The notes beneath the pieces were generated by a model that worked only from the letters and a program-made list of their open reading frames with translations, was not told the origin of the DNA and searched no databases. The translations under genes and the position numbers were made by a program. Below, in pieces: positions 10,977 through 22,500 of a DNA stretch of 64,000 bases. Origin of the DNA: Aphelocoma coerulescens (taxonomy: Eukaryota; Chordata; Aves; Passeriformes; Corvidae); contig NW_027184085.1 of the NCBI RefSeq assembly GCF_041296385.1, forward strand, positions 55,581,109 to 55,645,108, given 5' to 3'. Numbering within the stretch: position 1 is the stretch's first letter; each line of letters starts with the position of its first letter.

Positions 10977-13900
10977 TGAAAATTCAGCAGAATACTGCTC
11001 TTGCTTTCAATATTCTGCTTTCAAAGGAGTGTCAGCCTGCCTCTCCTAAAGCATACACCTCCATATATATTGGCTGCTTTAAGTGCACTGGCACAGCCCA
11101 CAGGGGATTCCCTGTGAATACAGCCTCTGTTGCTTGCAGGTGCACACACAGCTGGCCTGAAGGCAGCAACCACCAGAAGCTGGAACTTTAAAGCATCCTG
11201 CCAACAACAGCATCAGCAAATGTAAACATTGAATGAAACAAAGGAATGCAGATTCAAGCAGTAGCACCAATTTTCAGAATTGCAGAGTAAAGCAGGTCCA
11301 CCCAGCCTGAGGTCCTCCAGTAGAACTGTTCAGGTTGGAGAGCACCATCTGCTTCCTCTGTTAGGGAACAGATAGTTTCCCTTGAAAATGCCCAAGAGCA
11401 AAGTTCATTCTGGATGCACATTCTCCTTCCCTGACTAGGGAGAGAGGCTCAGGCAGTCAAGTTCCTAACACCAGCATCTTAAGTAAATGCCTGGCAATCA
11501 GTCCAAACTACTCCTAAAATCACAGGTACTGGTATATGTGCACACTTGAGAACCAAAGCAGTGCTTTCTCCTCACAAGTCACCTATTTTCATGTATTGTA
11601 TGAAAAATTATTTCAACCAGGGTCCTCCAGAGCTGGGATGTAATAATGTGAATGACTAAGATATCATATTTCAGCTTTTATTTAAAAAAAAAAAAAAAAA
11701 AAAGACATCACTTTTACATTTCAGAATATTTTCAAACAAGGCCTTTCTGTTAAAGCTTTAGGTATCTAAAAAGTGTCTACATGATTCACACCTGCATGAA
11801 GCTTTGCAAGTCACACCATAGTCACCAAACAGCTATATTGCACGAAGATCCACACAATACCACACCATTTTTAGCTTAGTCTACATTGTAAAGTGCTGTT
11901 TCATAGGGAGAAACTTGAAAAAATAATTATCTGATAGGCAAGTACTGCTGAACTCTATTTCTGAAAGTTGACGCTTCCATGGGCTTCCATGGTAGTGGAA
12001 AAAATATCACAGCGTGTTGTCAGTGCCTCTTGACAGTGTGTTTTTTATTTAATAAGCTGAAGTAAGCACCAAAGAGTACTGTCTGGAATGCATACTAAGT
12101 ATTCAAGTAACACCAAAAGCCAAATCAATTTTTAAACTCTGAATGAGATAAATACAAGCAGATATATCAGAAGGTAGATAAATGTTTAAAGTAGCATCAG
12201 TTTCTGTCCAGTAGAGTAAGTAATTGCATAGCAGAACACATCTTAAATGAATTTGAAACTCTAGTAGAAAAAAGCCCCTAAATTTTTAATTTCTGTAGTC
12301 TCAAACCAATAATCTTTTTAGATTAATGAGTCTTGAGACACTGTCTTCATATCTGCAATAGACTGTTCCATTTACAAATATTTCCATAAAGTAACAAAAG
12401 GTCTGGTGATACCAGCACAGATGCTTATAAAAAATATAAGTGTGGAAACGTGGAGTGCTAACCATGACATAAATCCTCTAATCTAAACCAGTTTCTGAAA
12501 CAAACCAGTTTTTGTTTCATCAAAAATGAAACTTTTGTCTACGGAAGGAGATTTGGTCTGGAAAAAAACCCGCAAAGTTCAGCCCTACAATCTACAGCTT
12601 TAAGCCGGTACTCGGTTTGGTAGATGAACTGACCACTGCCAGTTCTACTAGGGGAGAAGTCACAGCTACTGAAGTGAGAATCCTTTCTCCTGGGTCTGTC
12701 TGACTGCTGTGCTCACACAAGCAAGATCATGACTCACCTACTCAACAGAGTATACTAATGTAAGAGTTTTCAGTGCTTGTGGTTTAATAAATATTGGACA
12801 GCGGAAAAAAAGTAGAAGGAACAAAAAATCTTAACAGCAGAGGGAACTGCTGAGTCTCACTACAACTTAGTTTGCTCCAAGACCTGGAAAAGCAAACAAA
12901 AAAGAGGTCATGTTCATGTTACCAATGAAGCTACTCAGAAATATCCAAGTTTAGAAGTGACTGAAGAGCTGAAGAAAGCCCTTAGAACTTAGTGACTAGG
13001 TAAACAAGCATTATCAACATAAACAAATGCAAAACAGCACACAGGTGGGGAAAACCCTACGTGCACAGGTAACCATCAGGATTGCATGGAAAACACTGCA
13101 GAAGAAGCTTCATCATCACCCTAGTACTGGGTGTCAAACAAAAAAATGCAAATATGGCTTTAGGACTACAGAAAGAAGGAAAACAAAACTTTGTCATCCT
13201 TCACAGCAACAGGGTGTCTTATGGACAGACTGTTCAGTCAGCCTCAACAGGCGAGAAGAGAGCAATGGCTTCAATCCAGCAAGAGGGAAGATGAAAGAGA
13301 GGAAATGACAGAAATGAAAGACTATGATGTTAACCATCTAAAAGAGAATAAATTAGCAAAAGGCTAACTAGTAAGGGACAATTTGCCTTTACTCCTGCAG
13401 GAGAAAATGCCAAAACATACCCCCTACTTCACACCTGCTGCTGGGACATCAAAGTCTTTCTCACACAACTCACACTGAATCTGTGGAGTGCACCTCCACA
13501 CAGCCTTATCAAGACAGAAACATTTGCAGGTGAGATCCAGACAAGAAGTTGCTCTTGCTGGGCCTTTCTAGCCCCAGAAGGGCTGTCATATTCACACTGG
13601 CACAGACAACCATTTTTGACCATTTTTTCCAACAGTGGTACAGTCAGAGGCTTAAGAGAGAAGACACTGGGAGGGGTGGACTCCAGGTCAGATCAGTACA
13701 ACAGTTCAGACAGCAAAGCCCACGAAAGTTTTGCATTATGGCCTACATTCACTTAACTGTATTGTGATTTTCAGGTCCCATTTCACAGCTCTACAGCTGT
13801 TTTCATGTACTTAGTAAGCATACTTCACACACATTCATCAAGATGCAACACTATCCCCAAATTAGAAAGCATATCCCCAAATTAGAAAGCATATCCCCAA

Positions 13901-14091
13901 ATTAGAAAGCACCAAGTACTCATTAGAAACATCCTTCACTTTAGTTTCTTATTTTTCCACAAGTCAATGGTGCATGCACCCCACTTTTTTTTTATACATA
14001 GGTTTCTGTAAAGAGAGGCAGTCCACTTCCATTCCCAGGAAGATCATGTAACAGATCCTCCTGAAAGATAGGTCAAAACTTACAGAAGACA
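10977..14091. other. AT-rich DNA downstream of or within the TRIM36 3' UTR
   Basis: No coding exon seen. Contains poly(A) at 11682-11702 and a 20-bp triplication at 13852-13911. May include the distal TRIM36 3' UTR; candidate minus-strand poly(A) signals lie at about 11675 and 12046. Confidence 0.5.
13852..13911 (+). repeat. three perfect 20-bp tandem copies
   Basis: The unit ATATCCCCAAATTAGAAAGC occurs three times head to tail (the first copy starts with CT instead of AT). Perfect copies suggest recent expansion. Confidence 0.95.
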
Positions 14092-15200
14092 AGAAAGTGA
14101 TCAGGGACAACCAAATGAGCTCACCAAGGGCAAACACTGCCTGACTCACCTAGTGGTCTTCTGCAACCAAGCAACTGCACCAGTGGATAAGGGAAGAGAT
14201 AAAGAGATACCATGTACATGGACTTCTGTAAGGCCTTTTATAGGATCCCCCACAGCATTCTTACCTCTCAACTTGAAAGAGAAGGGCTGAATTGGATGGA
14301 CTGTTCAGTGAATAAGGAATTGGCTGGATAGCTACACTCGAAGAATCACAGTCAACAGCTCAATGTCCAAGAAGAAACCAGTAATGAGTGGTGTCCCTCA
14401 AGGGTCTGTACTGGCACCAGTGTTGATGTGGATCTCATGAGGTTCCCCAAGACTGAGCACAAGGTCCTGTACCTGGATCCAAGTAATCCCCACTTATCAA
14501 TACAGACTGGGGGATGGAGAGCAGCTCTGCAGAGAAGGACTTGGGCATCCTGGTGAATGAAAAATTGGCCATGAACCAGCAGCATGTATTTGCAGCACAG
14601 AAAGCATCCTGAGCCGCCCAGTGGCCATCAGGGCAAGGGAGATGATTCTCCCACTCTGCTCTATCAAGATCCCACTCTGCTCTATCAAGACCCCACCTGG
14701 AACACTGTGTTCGGCTCTGGGGCCCCCAGTACAGAGGAGAGGCACAAAAATTGTCAGAGGGCTGGAACACCTCTCCTGTGAAGACGTGTTGTGAGAGATG
14801 GAGTTGTTCAGCCTGGAGAAGAGAAGGCTCCAGAGAGGCCTTATTATGGCCTTTTAATACATGAAAAGGATTTAAAAGAAAGATGGGGAGAGAGACACTT
14901 TTGACCAAGGCCTGGAGAGATAGGACAAAGGGCAATGATTTTAAACTAAAATAAGTTAGATTTAGATTGGATACAAGGAAGAAATTTCTAACAGTAAGAG
15001 TGGTGAGACACTGGAGAAGGTTTCCCAGAGAAGCTGTGGATGCCCCATACCTGGAAGTGTTCAAGGTCAGGTTCGATGCAGCTTTGAGCAACCTGGTCTA
15101 GTGGAAGGAGTCCCTGCCCATGACAAGGGGGGTTTGAAATGGATGGTCTTTAAAGGTCCTTTCCAACTCAAGCTGTTCTGTGGTTCTATGATTCTGTGAA
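14092..15200 (+). mobile_element. CR1 LINE fragment, plus strand (5'-truncated)
   Basis: Contains the RT stretch around MDFCKAF/DPPQHSYLST (about 14219-14270), the block around 14384-14500 and the CR1 3' UTR ending CAAGCTGTTCTGTGGTTCTA and TGATTCTGTG at about 15198. Also has a short duplication (CCCACTCTGCTCTATCAAGA twice, 14649-14690). The minus-strand frame of 218 codons here is a shadow. It is antisense to TRIM36 and may lie within its 3' UTR. Confidence 0.88.
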
Positions 15201-15936
15201 AAACTACTATGTGATACAGTTCTTAGCATTAGAGGAACTGAAATTTGAAGGGAGACATCCTTTAAGGCAGAAATTAGGTCTCAAAACTTAACCAGTGCAT
15301 TTTTAACATTCTTACTAAGAAAAATCTAAGCTGCTACTAGATAAAAAAAATTAACCTATAAAAGCAAGTATTAAAAGAAATACCTGATTTTTTTTTGAAA
15401 TTCACATATGATTACTCATGTCAGTAACTCATTTGCTTTTGCCTAAATACCAGGTGCTATTAATCACACATGCAAACATTTCTGATTTTTGACTCCAAAA
15501 TCTGACATTTAAGGTACAATTGCACTTTCTTTTTGATAGCTTATAATAAAAGCCTGGAAGAATAAAGATACTTACCATTATGCCACCAACTATATGACAC
15601 CGAGTGTCAGAACTTGAGTTTTAACTTACAATCACGTTAAGGGTATACAACATGCAATCAGATTCAAGTTTACCCTCATCATTCCAAGTATAACTTAAAC
15701 GTTCAACACCATTTCTAGTTTCTTCCTCTTTTATATTATATTTTCTTAAATGCTGTTTTGTGCTGAAAGGCCCAACTGGTGGTCAGGGGTTAACTGGAAA
15801 GCATTTGACCCTGCAGAGGCATTCAGGCAGATTTCTTAAAAGGAGAATGGCAATCCCCCACTGTCAGCTTTGATTTCATTAAATACAAAGCTGACTGTGT
15901 AAGGATTTAAGTTAAATAAAAGGCAGATTTCTACCC

Positions 15937-15989
15937 CGAAGAGTAAATTTTGGTTGCTAGTCCTGAAGAGTAAATTTTGGTTGCTAGTC
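15937..15989 (+). repeat. 27-bp direct duplication in TRIM36 3' UTR
   Basis: The unit GAAGAGTAAATTTTGGTTGC plus seven more bases (TAGTCCT, the second copy ending TAGTCA) occurs twice in tandem, about 250 bases beyond the TRIM36 stop. Confidence 0.93.
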
Positions 15990-16234
15990 AGACTTCTTCC
16001 CTGCTTCCCCCAGGAAAAGAAGTCTGTAGAGAACAGCATTGCACAGATTGCAAAAAAGGCAGGAGAATTCCTCTGGTTCAGGAAGTGCCTGGACCATCTA
16101 TTTTAAAAAATCACGGGCCAGAGGCTTGTGAGCAACACGCAGGTAGAATATAATTTATCAGGACTGAAAACTAAGGTAGAACTCTTCCGCTTTCATTTTT
16201 CATCTCGGAACAGCAATGGGAAGAGATTACTGCA

Positions 16235-16589
16235 CTAGATGTCATCGTGGTACTCCCTGTACTTGGCTGTGACAGCTTCCTCAAGATGCACTGCTGCACC
16301 ACCCATCAAAGCAAATGCTGGGTACATTATGCCAGAGCAATCCACCTCACATTCATACAGGCACTTCATATGGCCTGCATCGTAAAACCCTACCCTGCCT
16401 TTGTCACAGTCAAGGCAAATGCCCAAGCATGACGGCAGGGGAAGGATTCTGCTTGCTGGATCCTTGGGAGCAGCAGGTGTAGCAGGGATAAAGAACTTCT
16501 TCATGCCTAAGGTGACCAGTGTGCAAGGCTGCGATGAGTCAAAGAAGGCATCTTCACTCCCACTGTCATGACCGCTGTCTTGCTCGTAT
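16235..16589 (-). CDS. TRIM36: TRIM36 coding exon 10 (SPRY C-terminus and stop)
   Basis: Completes Arg613, then [20 protein letters not shown] through [15 protein letters not shown] to the TAG stop at 16235-16237. Preceded by a strong polypyrimidine tract and TTCCAG. The LDCDKGxVxFYD core is diagnostic of SPRY. The C-terminal tail [11 protein letters not shown] ends like the human protein. Confidence 0.95.
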
Positions 16590-19500
16590 CTGGAACAGAA
16601 AAAAAAAACGTGCTTTTGTCAAATTCTTAAGTGGGATCAGTGATGTGAACTGGAGAAAACATTTTTGTAAGATAGGCAACACCACATGATCACCCAAAAA
16701 AAACTTGTGTGGTTAAAAAAAAATCATAGAATCATAGAATATCCTGAATTAGAAGGAAACCACAAAAAACATCAAAGTCCAAGTCCTGGCCGTGCACAGG
16801 ACAACCCCAAGAGTCACATCACATGCCTGAGAGCATTGTCCAAATGCCTCTTGAGCTCTGTCAGGCTCGGTGCTGTGACCACTTCCCTGGTGCTCCAGTG
16901 CCCAACCACCCTCTGGGTGAAGAAACTTTTCTTAATATCCAGCCTAAGCCTCCCATGACACAATTTTATGTCATTCCCTTAGGTCCTGTCAATGGTCACC
17001 ACAGAGAAAGGATCAGTGTCTGCCTCTCTGCTTCCCTTCAGTCTCCACCAGACTGCACAAGCCCAGTGACTTCTGTTGCTCCTTCTGGGGCTTCCCCTCA
17101 AGGCCCCTCACCATCCTCGTGCCCTCCTTGGGACACTCTCTAACAGCTCCATGGCTTTTCTGTGTTGTGGCACCCAGACCTGCCCCCAGCACTCGAGGTG
17201 AGGCTGCCCCAGTGCAGAGCAGAGCAGGACAATCCCCTCCCTTGCCCGGCTGGTGATGCTGTGCCTGATGCACCCCAGGACACGGGTGGCTCTCCTGGCT
17301 GCCAGGGCACTGCTGGCTCATATTCACCTTGTCATTGACCAGAACACCCAGGTCCCTTTCCTGCACTCATTTCTGCTTTCCAGCCTCTCCTTCCCTAGTC
17401 TGTCTGTACATCCAGAGTTGCCCCATCCCAGGTGCAGAATCCGGCACTTTTCCTTGCTGGATTTCATACAGTTGGTGCCTGCCCAGTCCTCTCTTTTGTC
17501 AAGGTCTCTCTGCAGGGCCTTCCTGCCCTCAAGGGAGTCAACAGCTCCTCCCAGTTTTGTATTGTCTGTGAAGTCACTTAGTATCCCTTCCAGTCCTGTG
17601 TCCAAGCCATTTATGAAGATGCTGAAGAGCACAGGGCTGAGGATGGAGCCCTGTGGAACCCCCTTAGTGACAGGTCACCAGTCTGGTGTTACCCCATTCA
17701 CCACAACCCTTCGTGCCCGAAACATGAGCCAGTTGCTCACCTAACACATGATGTGTTTATCCAGCTGTGTGCTAAACAGTTTGTCCAGAAGGATCCTGGG
17801 AGACACAGCATCAAAAGCTTTACTGAAATCAAAAGAGATTACACCAACTGGCTTCCCTTGGTCAGCTCAGTGGGTTACCTTCATCATGAAAGGAAAGTTT
17901 TTCAAGCAGGACTTTCCCCTGGTGACTGTATTATCCTTCCAGTGTGTCTTGGGGTCACTTTGTGATATGTACCCCTATCGTTGCCCAATGCCCAGAAATT
18001 AATTTTGTGTCTTTCTGTGCCTTTAAACTGAGCCTGAGAGGGGGAGAGACAAAACTGAGGGAATTTTCTAAGCAGTTTGTTTTCATGTTTTCAAGGAACA
18101 GAGATAGCGATGGCTCTGTGTTCAGCTGCAGCAGCAGAGCAAGAGTGGGGAAGGCACCCGGCTTGCTTTCGGCCAGTTTTTCAGCTCCTTTCTCTTTCTC
18201 TGGAGAGAGACAGAGAGTTGAACTTTTGTTTTTCCTGGGACTTTGGTTTTTTTCCTTTTTTTCTCTGCTGGGCTGTTTCAACATCAGAATACATCGGGAG
18301 GAATTTCCACCGAGGCCTTGGCCCTGGAGGTGGGCCCACCACCCCATCCCAGCTCCAAGGAGGGGGAGAGAGAGATCTATGGAAGGACTCTGAAATTTTC
18401 CCAGGTTTCTCTCAGCAGAGCGAGAGGTTTTACTATTTAGCATCAGTATCCTTTTCCTGTGTCTTTGTTAAATAAATAGTTTTTATCTCTTTCACTTTCC
18501 TTCAAGGAAAAAGTTTATTTTTTCCTGAACCTGGTGGAGGAGGGCTGGTTGTAACCTGCCTTCTATCAGAGGATGTATTTCTAAATTTGCCCAAACCGGC
18601 ACACGATGTTGTTCACTAATTCCCAGAATAATCTTCTCCATAAATTTACCAGTCACTGAAGTGAGACTGACAGGCCTGTAGTTTCCAGGGTCATCCTTCC
18701 TGCCAGTCTCAAAAACTGGGACAACATTTGCCAGCTTCCAGTTGACTGGCACCTCTGAAGACCATTGAAACATCACAGAGGTCTCACAATGACATCAGTC
18801 AGCTCAGTACTCTAGGATGAATTCTACAGACTTCTACGGATTTGGGTGGAAGAGCAAATCCTGCACAAGTTTGGGGTTGGCTGGGAGTTTATTATTCTCA
18901 CAGTTGCAGTCCTCGAGTTCTGGGACCCCTAAGGCCCATCACTGGTGTTGAAAACCAAGGTCAATAAAGCATTAAACATCCCTGTCTTGTCTCTGTCCCT
19001 GTTAGCAAGGTGACCTTCCTCATCCAGCAATAGGCCCATGGTATTTCTGACTGCCTTTTGCTATTAATGTATTTTAAAAAAACTCCTTTTATTGTTCCCC
19101 ACTGTTCTGGCCAGCTTCAACTCCAGTTGGGCTCTGGCCACATGAATTTTGTCCCTCAAATGTCAAGCAGCATCTCTATTTCTCCCATGTTGCCCAACCT
19201 TGCTTCTATTTGCCAAGGGTATTTGCCATACCTTTCTTTTTTGGCTTAGCTCTAGAAGATCTCTGCTCAGCCAAGCCAGCCTTCTATCTTGCCTGCTTGA
19301 CTTACAACATTTTGAAAGTGCCTGCTCCTGTGCCCTTAGGAGGTGATGCTTAAAAAGTGACCAGCACTGATGGACCTCAGCACCTTCAATATTGATCTCC
19401 CAGAGGACTTTACTGACTAGCACGCTGAGCAGCCTGAAGTTTGTTCTCCTCATGTCAAGAGCTGAGGTTTTGCTGGCACTTTTCCTCCTGACAACAGAAA

Positions 19501-22500
19501 TTTTAAACTCGATCACTTTGTGGTTGCTGTGGCCAAGAGGGCCACTCATCTCCACTTTGCTCATGAGATCCTCTCTGTTGACAAGGAACAAATCAAAGAG
19601 GGCAGTTTTCTCCGCTGGCTCCCCTAGTATCCATACCAAGAAGTTATCATCCAGATATTTTAGGACTCTTCTGGACCTGTTTGTACCATCTGTGTCATGC
19701 TCTCTGGCAAGCTGAAGTGCCCCACAAGGACACAGGTGGTTGATGTAGAGATATTCCTTAGTTTCTTAAAGAATAACTCATCGGTGTCATCATCATGTCA
19801 GGCTGGGTGGCCTATAGTACATTCCCACAATGACATCCACTTTGTTTGTCCCTTCATCCTTATCCAGAGGTTCTCAGCTGTGGCATTGCCAACTGCAGGG
19901 TCCATACATTCCAGACATTATGTTACACACAATGCCACCCCCACCTCATCTGTCCTGCCTGTCCCAGGGCACTCCAGTCACAGGACTCATCCCACCGGGC
20001 TTTGCTTACACCAGTGGTACACACCTAAGCCAGGAAGGAAGATGCATTTAGTAGGTGGAGAAGACTCACTTCAGTCACTTCAAACCATTAGTAACAGCTG
20101 AACTCCAGTAAGGACAAGACCACAGAAGGGTATACTAGAGAGTGGATGTATCTAAATGTACTCACGCTAGGCAATCATTAGTGAACCTACAAGTATAGTA
20201 AATTAGTTAATGCGAGAAGTAACTTAGCAAATATGACCAATCCTTACAGACAGGAACATGTCCTGTGAGTTCTCCATGACACTGCTGTGTTACAGTATCT
20301 TTAAAATTCAAAAATCTAAAGGTAGTGTTTTAATGGTTTAAGCTTTGGGGCTTTTTTAAGGTGCCCTCTCTGAAGACTTCCCTGAACAGTTTCCCAAATG
20401 GTTATTGAAGAGTGTGCAGATATATTTGGTCAGTCTGCATAGTTTTCTCCTCACCTCTGACCCAGATAAAGACACATGAAGAAGCACACATTTTTCAGTA
20501 CAGACATTCCCTACCTAGGATTTCAGTTTTGGCGTGCTTGTGGGGGCAGTTGTTTCTGTGTCAGCTAAAGTTTTGCAGATATCTATGTGGAGAAGGAAAA
20601 AGAAATCAGGAAATTTAGTTCTAACTTCTCACTTTGCAAATTGCTCCATCTGGTTTTAAGCAGCTCGAGATTGTGCTGACACATTTTCCACGTGTTATAC
20701 AGGAGGAAGCCAAACATTTGTTAAATTTCTGAGAAAGAGTCCCCAGGAGATAGCCTCCCTGCCTGCAGTTCCTACACAAACCCAGGCTTGCTACAGCTGT
20801 AATTGAGAGATGGAGATGAAAATATTTTACTGGTTTGTCCACTGCACTTTGGCTTGTGCTCAGTGGCATTCCAATACGTATGCAAGCATGGAGCCTGCGG
20901 TAAGCCAGTGCCTTGGGATCCACTGTGGCACAAACTACTGCAGAAAAATACAAATATGTACAGTGAACACAGTACTTCTGAAAGGCTGCCAAACCTTGCA
21001 TGCTGAGGGAATTAAGGCAGAGTCTCGCTATTGATAATTAAGCATTGCTTCTATCTTACAACTTACGCTTATTTTTAACCTTCTTGCTTTAACTGACATT
21101 CCTTGGCATCTATAGGAACCTGGCTTCTTTCCCAAAAAGAAAGAAAATAGGACTCTGGATAATCAGGACATCTTTCTGCTAACAGGAGGGGATGAACAGG
21201 AAAACCTGCTTATACCATACAGTTCAAACTTCTCACTGGTTAGGTTCACCTCATGTAGTGAGACCAGACTTGCTCTTAATTTACTTTTTTAAAAAGTCAT
21301 CTCCTTATGTAAAACATGCATTAAGCAAGAGTCTGCAATTTACCTTGGACTGGTCACATCATGGGTATTGTGGAACAATTTCTGTATCTTGTTGCTAGGA
21401 ACAACTCCCACTTTCACCAGGTATGAATAGGCTTCCACGCGAAAAGCCCAGAAGTGCTTCCCTTTGGCAATCCCAGTGTCGCCAATGATGTAATCCAGGG
21501 TTGTGTAGCATCCAACCTGCAAGCGTTCAGATCCCAGTAGGAGAGGAAATCCTGCCCTACTTTCCACAGAGGTTCTTCTTGGGTTCAGCTGGAGATGTTC
21601 ATTGTTGTACCCACATTTGTCATCAAAAAGAAAACTGAAAACTGAAAAACAGTATCCCAGAAAAATTCTTAGTTATGTATTTGGCCTTCTGTGCTTATAA
21701 ACTACATTTGAAGTCATACTGACTGAATTTCTCACTTTTAAAGGCTACTAGGAATATCATGCAAGCTAACAGTCTCTGTACGTTACCTACTTAACCTTTA
21801 ACAGTGATTCTAAACATTTATGCAACTTCTAACAGTGTAGGAGACATCGGGGAGCTACTGGAAACTACTTTCAGCTCTTAACACTGACGGACATAAGAAA
21901 ACCCCATACCTGGAGCTGGAGGAGTACACAAAATAACTTCTCGGCTCCAAGGGCTACAGATGGACCCTTTGTATCCTCGAACTCTAAAGGCATAGCTGCT
22001 GTCGTCATCAAGATCAGATAATACTTTGCTCTTGCCACAAACTTCAGTCTTCTGCCATGTCACACTCTCATCTTCTCTATTAAGCTTATGGTACTCAAGA
22101 ACATAGATATCAGCTGAATCTGTCTTCCCAGGGCATTCCCAACAAATCAGAGCTTTGTTGTACATTCTGCTCTGCTCTTCATTGATTTCTGGTATTTCTA
22201 GACCTGGAACACATGAGAAAGAAAAAAAAACCATTGAAATTTATATACATGTTGTTTTGGAGTTAACCATACAACCTGTCCTGGGTAACCCAAAATGTTA
22301 CTGTCTTCCACATCTACCTGTGCCCCTGGGAGATTTCAGCCACTTTGTAACTAGGGACTATTACTGTTATTTTTGGCCCATTGTTCGGGAAGGCGACTCC
22401 TTTCGGAGCCATCTCCCTGGACTGGTCATCTCTTCCTGGGTCACAGCCTCGGACCCCATCCCCAGCTGTAATAACTGGTGCCCGAACAGCCTTGGACCCT

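Larger units (their letters stand above)
11660..16234 (-). other. TRIM36: probable 3' UTR of TRIM36 (3' limit uncertain)
   Basis: No AATAAA or ATTAAA hexamer on the minus strand is evident in the first kilobase after the stop. The first good candidates are at about 12046 and about 11675 (TTTATT on the plus strand, the latter followed by a T-rich run on the minus strand). If one is used, the UTR is about 4 kb and contains a CR1 fragment (14092-15200), a 27-bp duplication and a 20-bp triplication. This is inference; the true end could lie elsewhere. Confidence 0.35.

Noticed and set aside
14435..15091. 218-codon minus-strand frame
   Set aside because: Antisense shadow of a plus-strand CR1 LINE; the text is the reverse of CR1 RT and 3' UTR.
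17253..17744. 163-codon plus-strand frame
   Set aside because: Antisense shadow of the minus-strand CR1 in intron 9.
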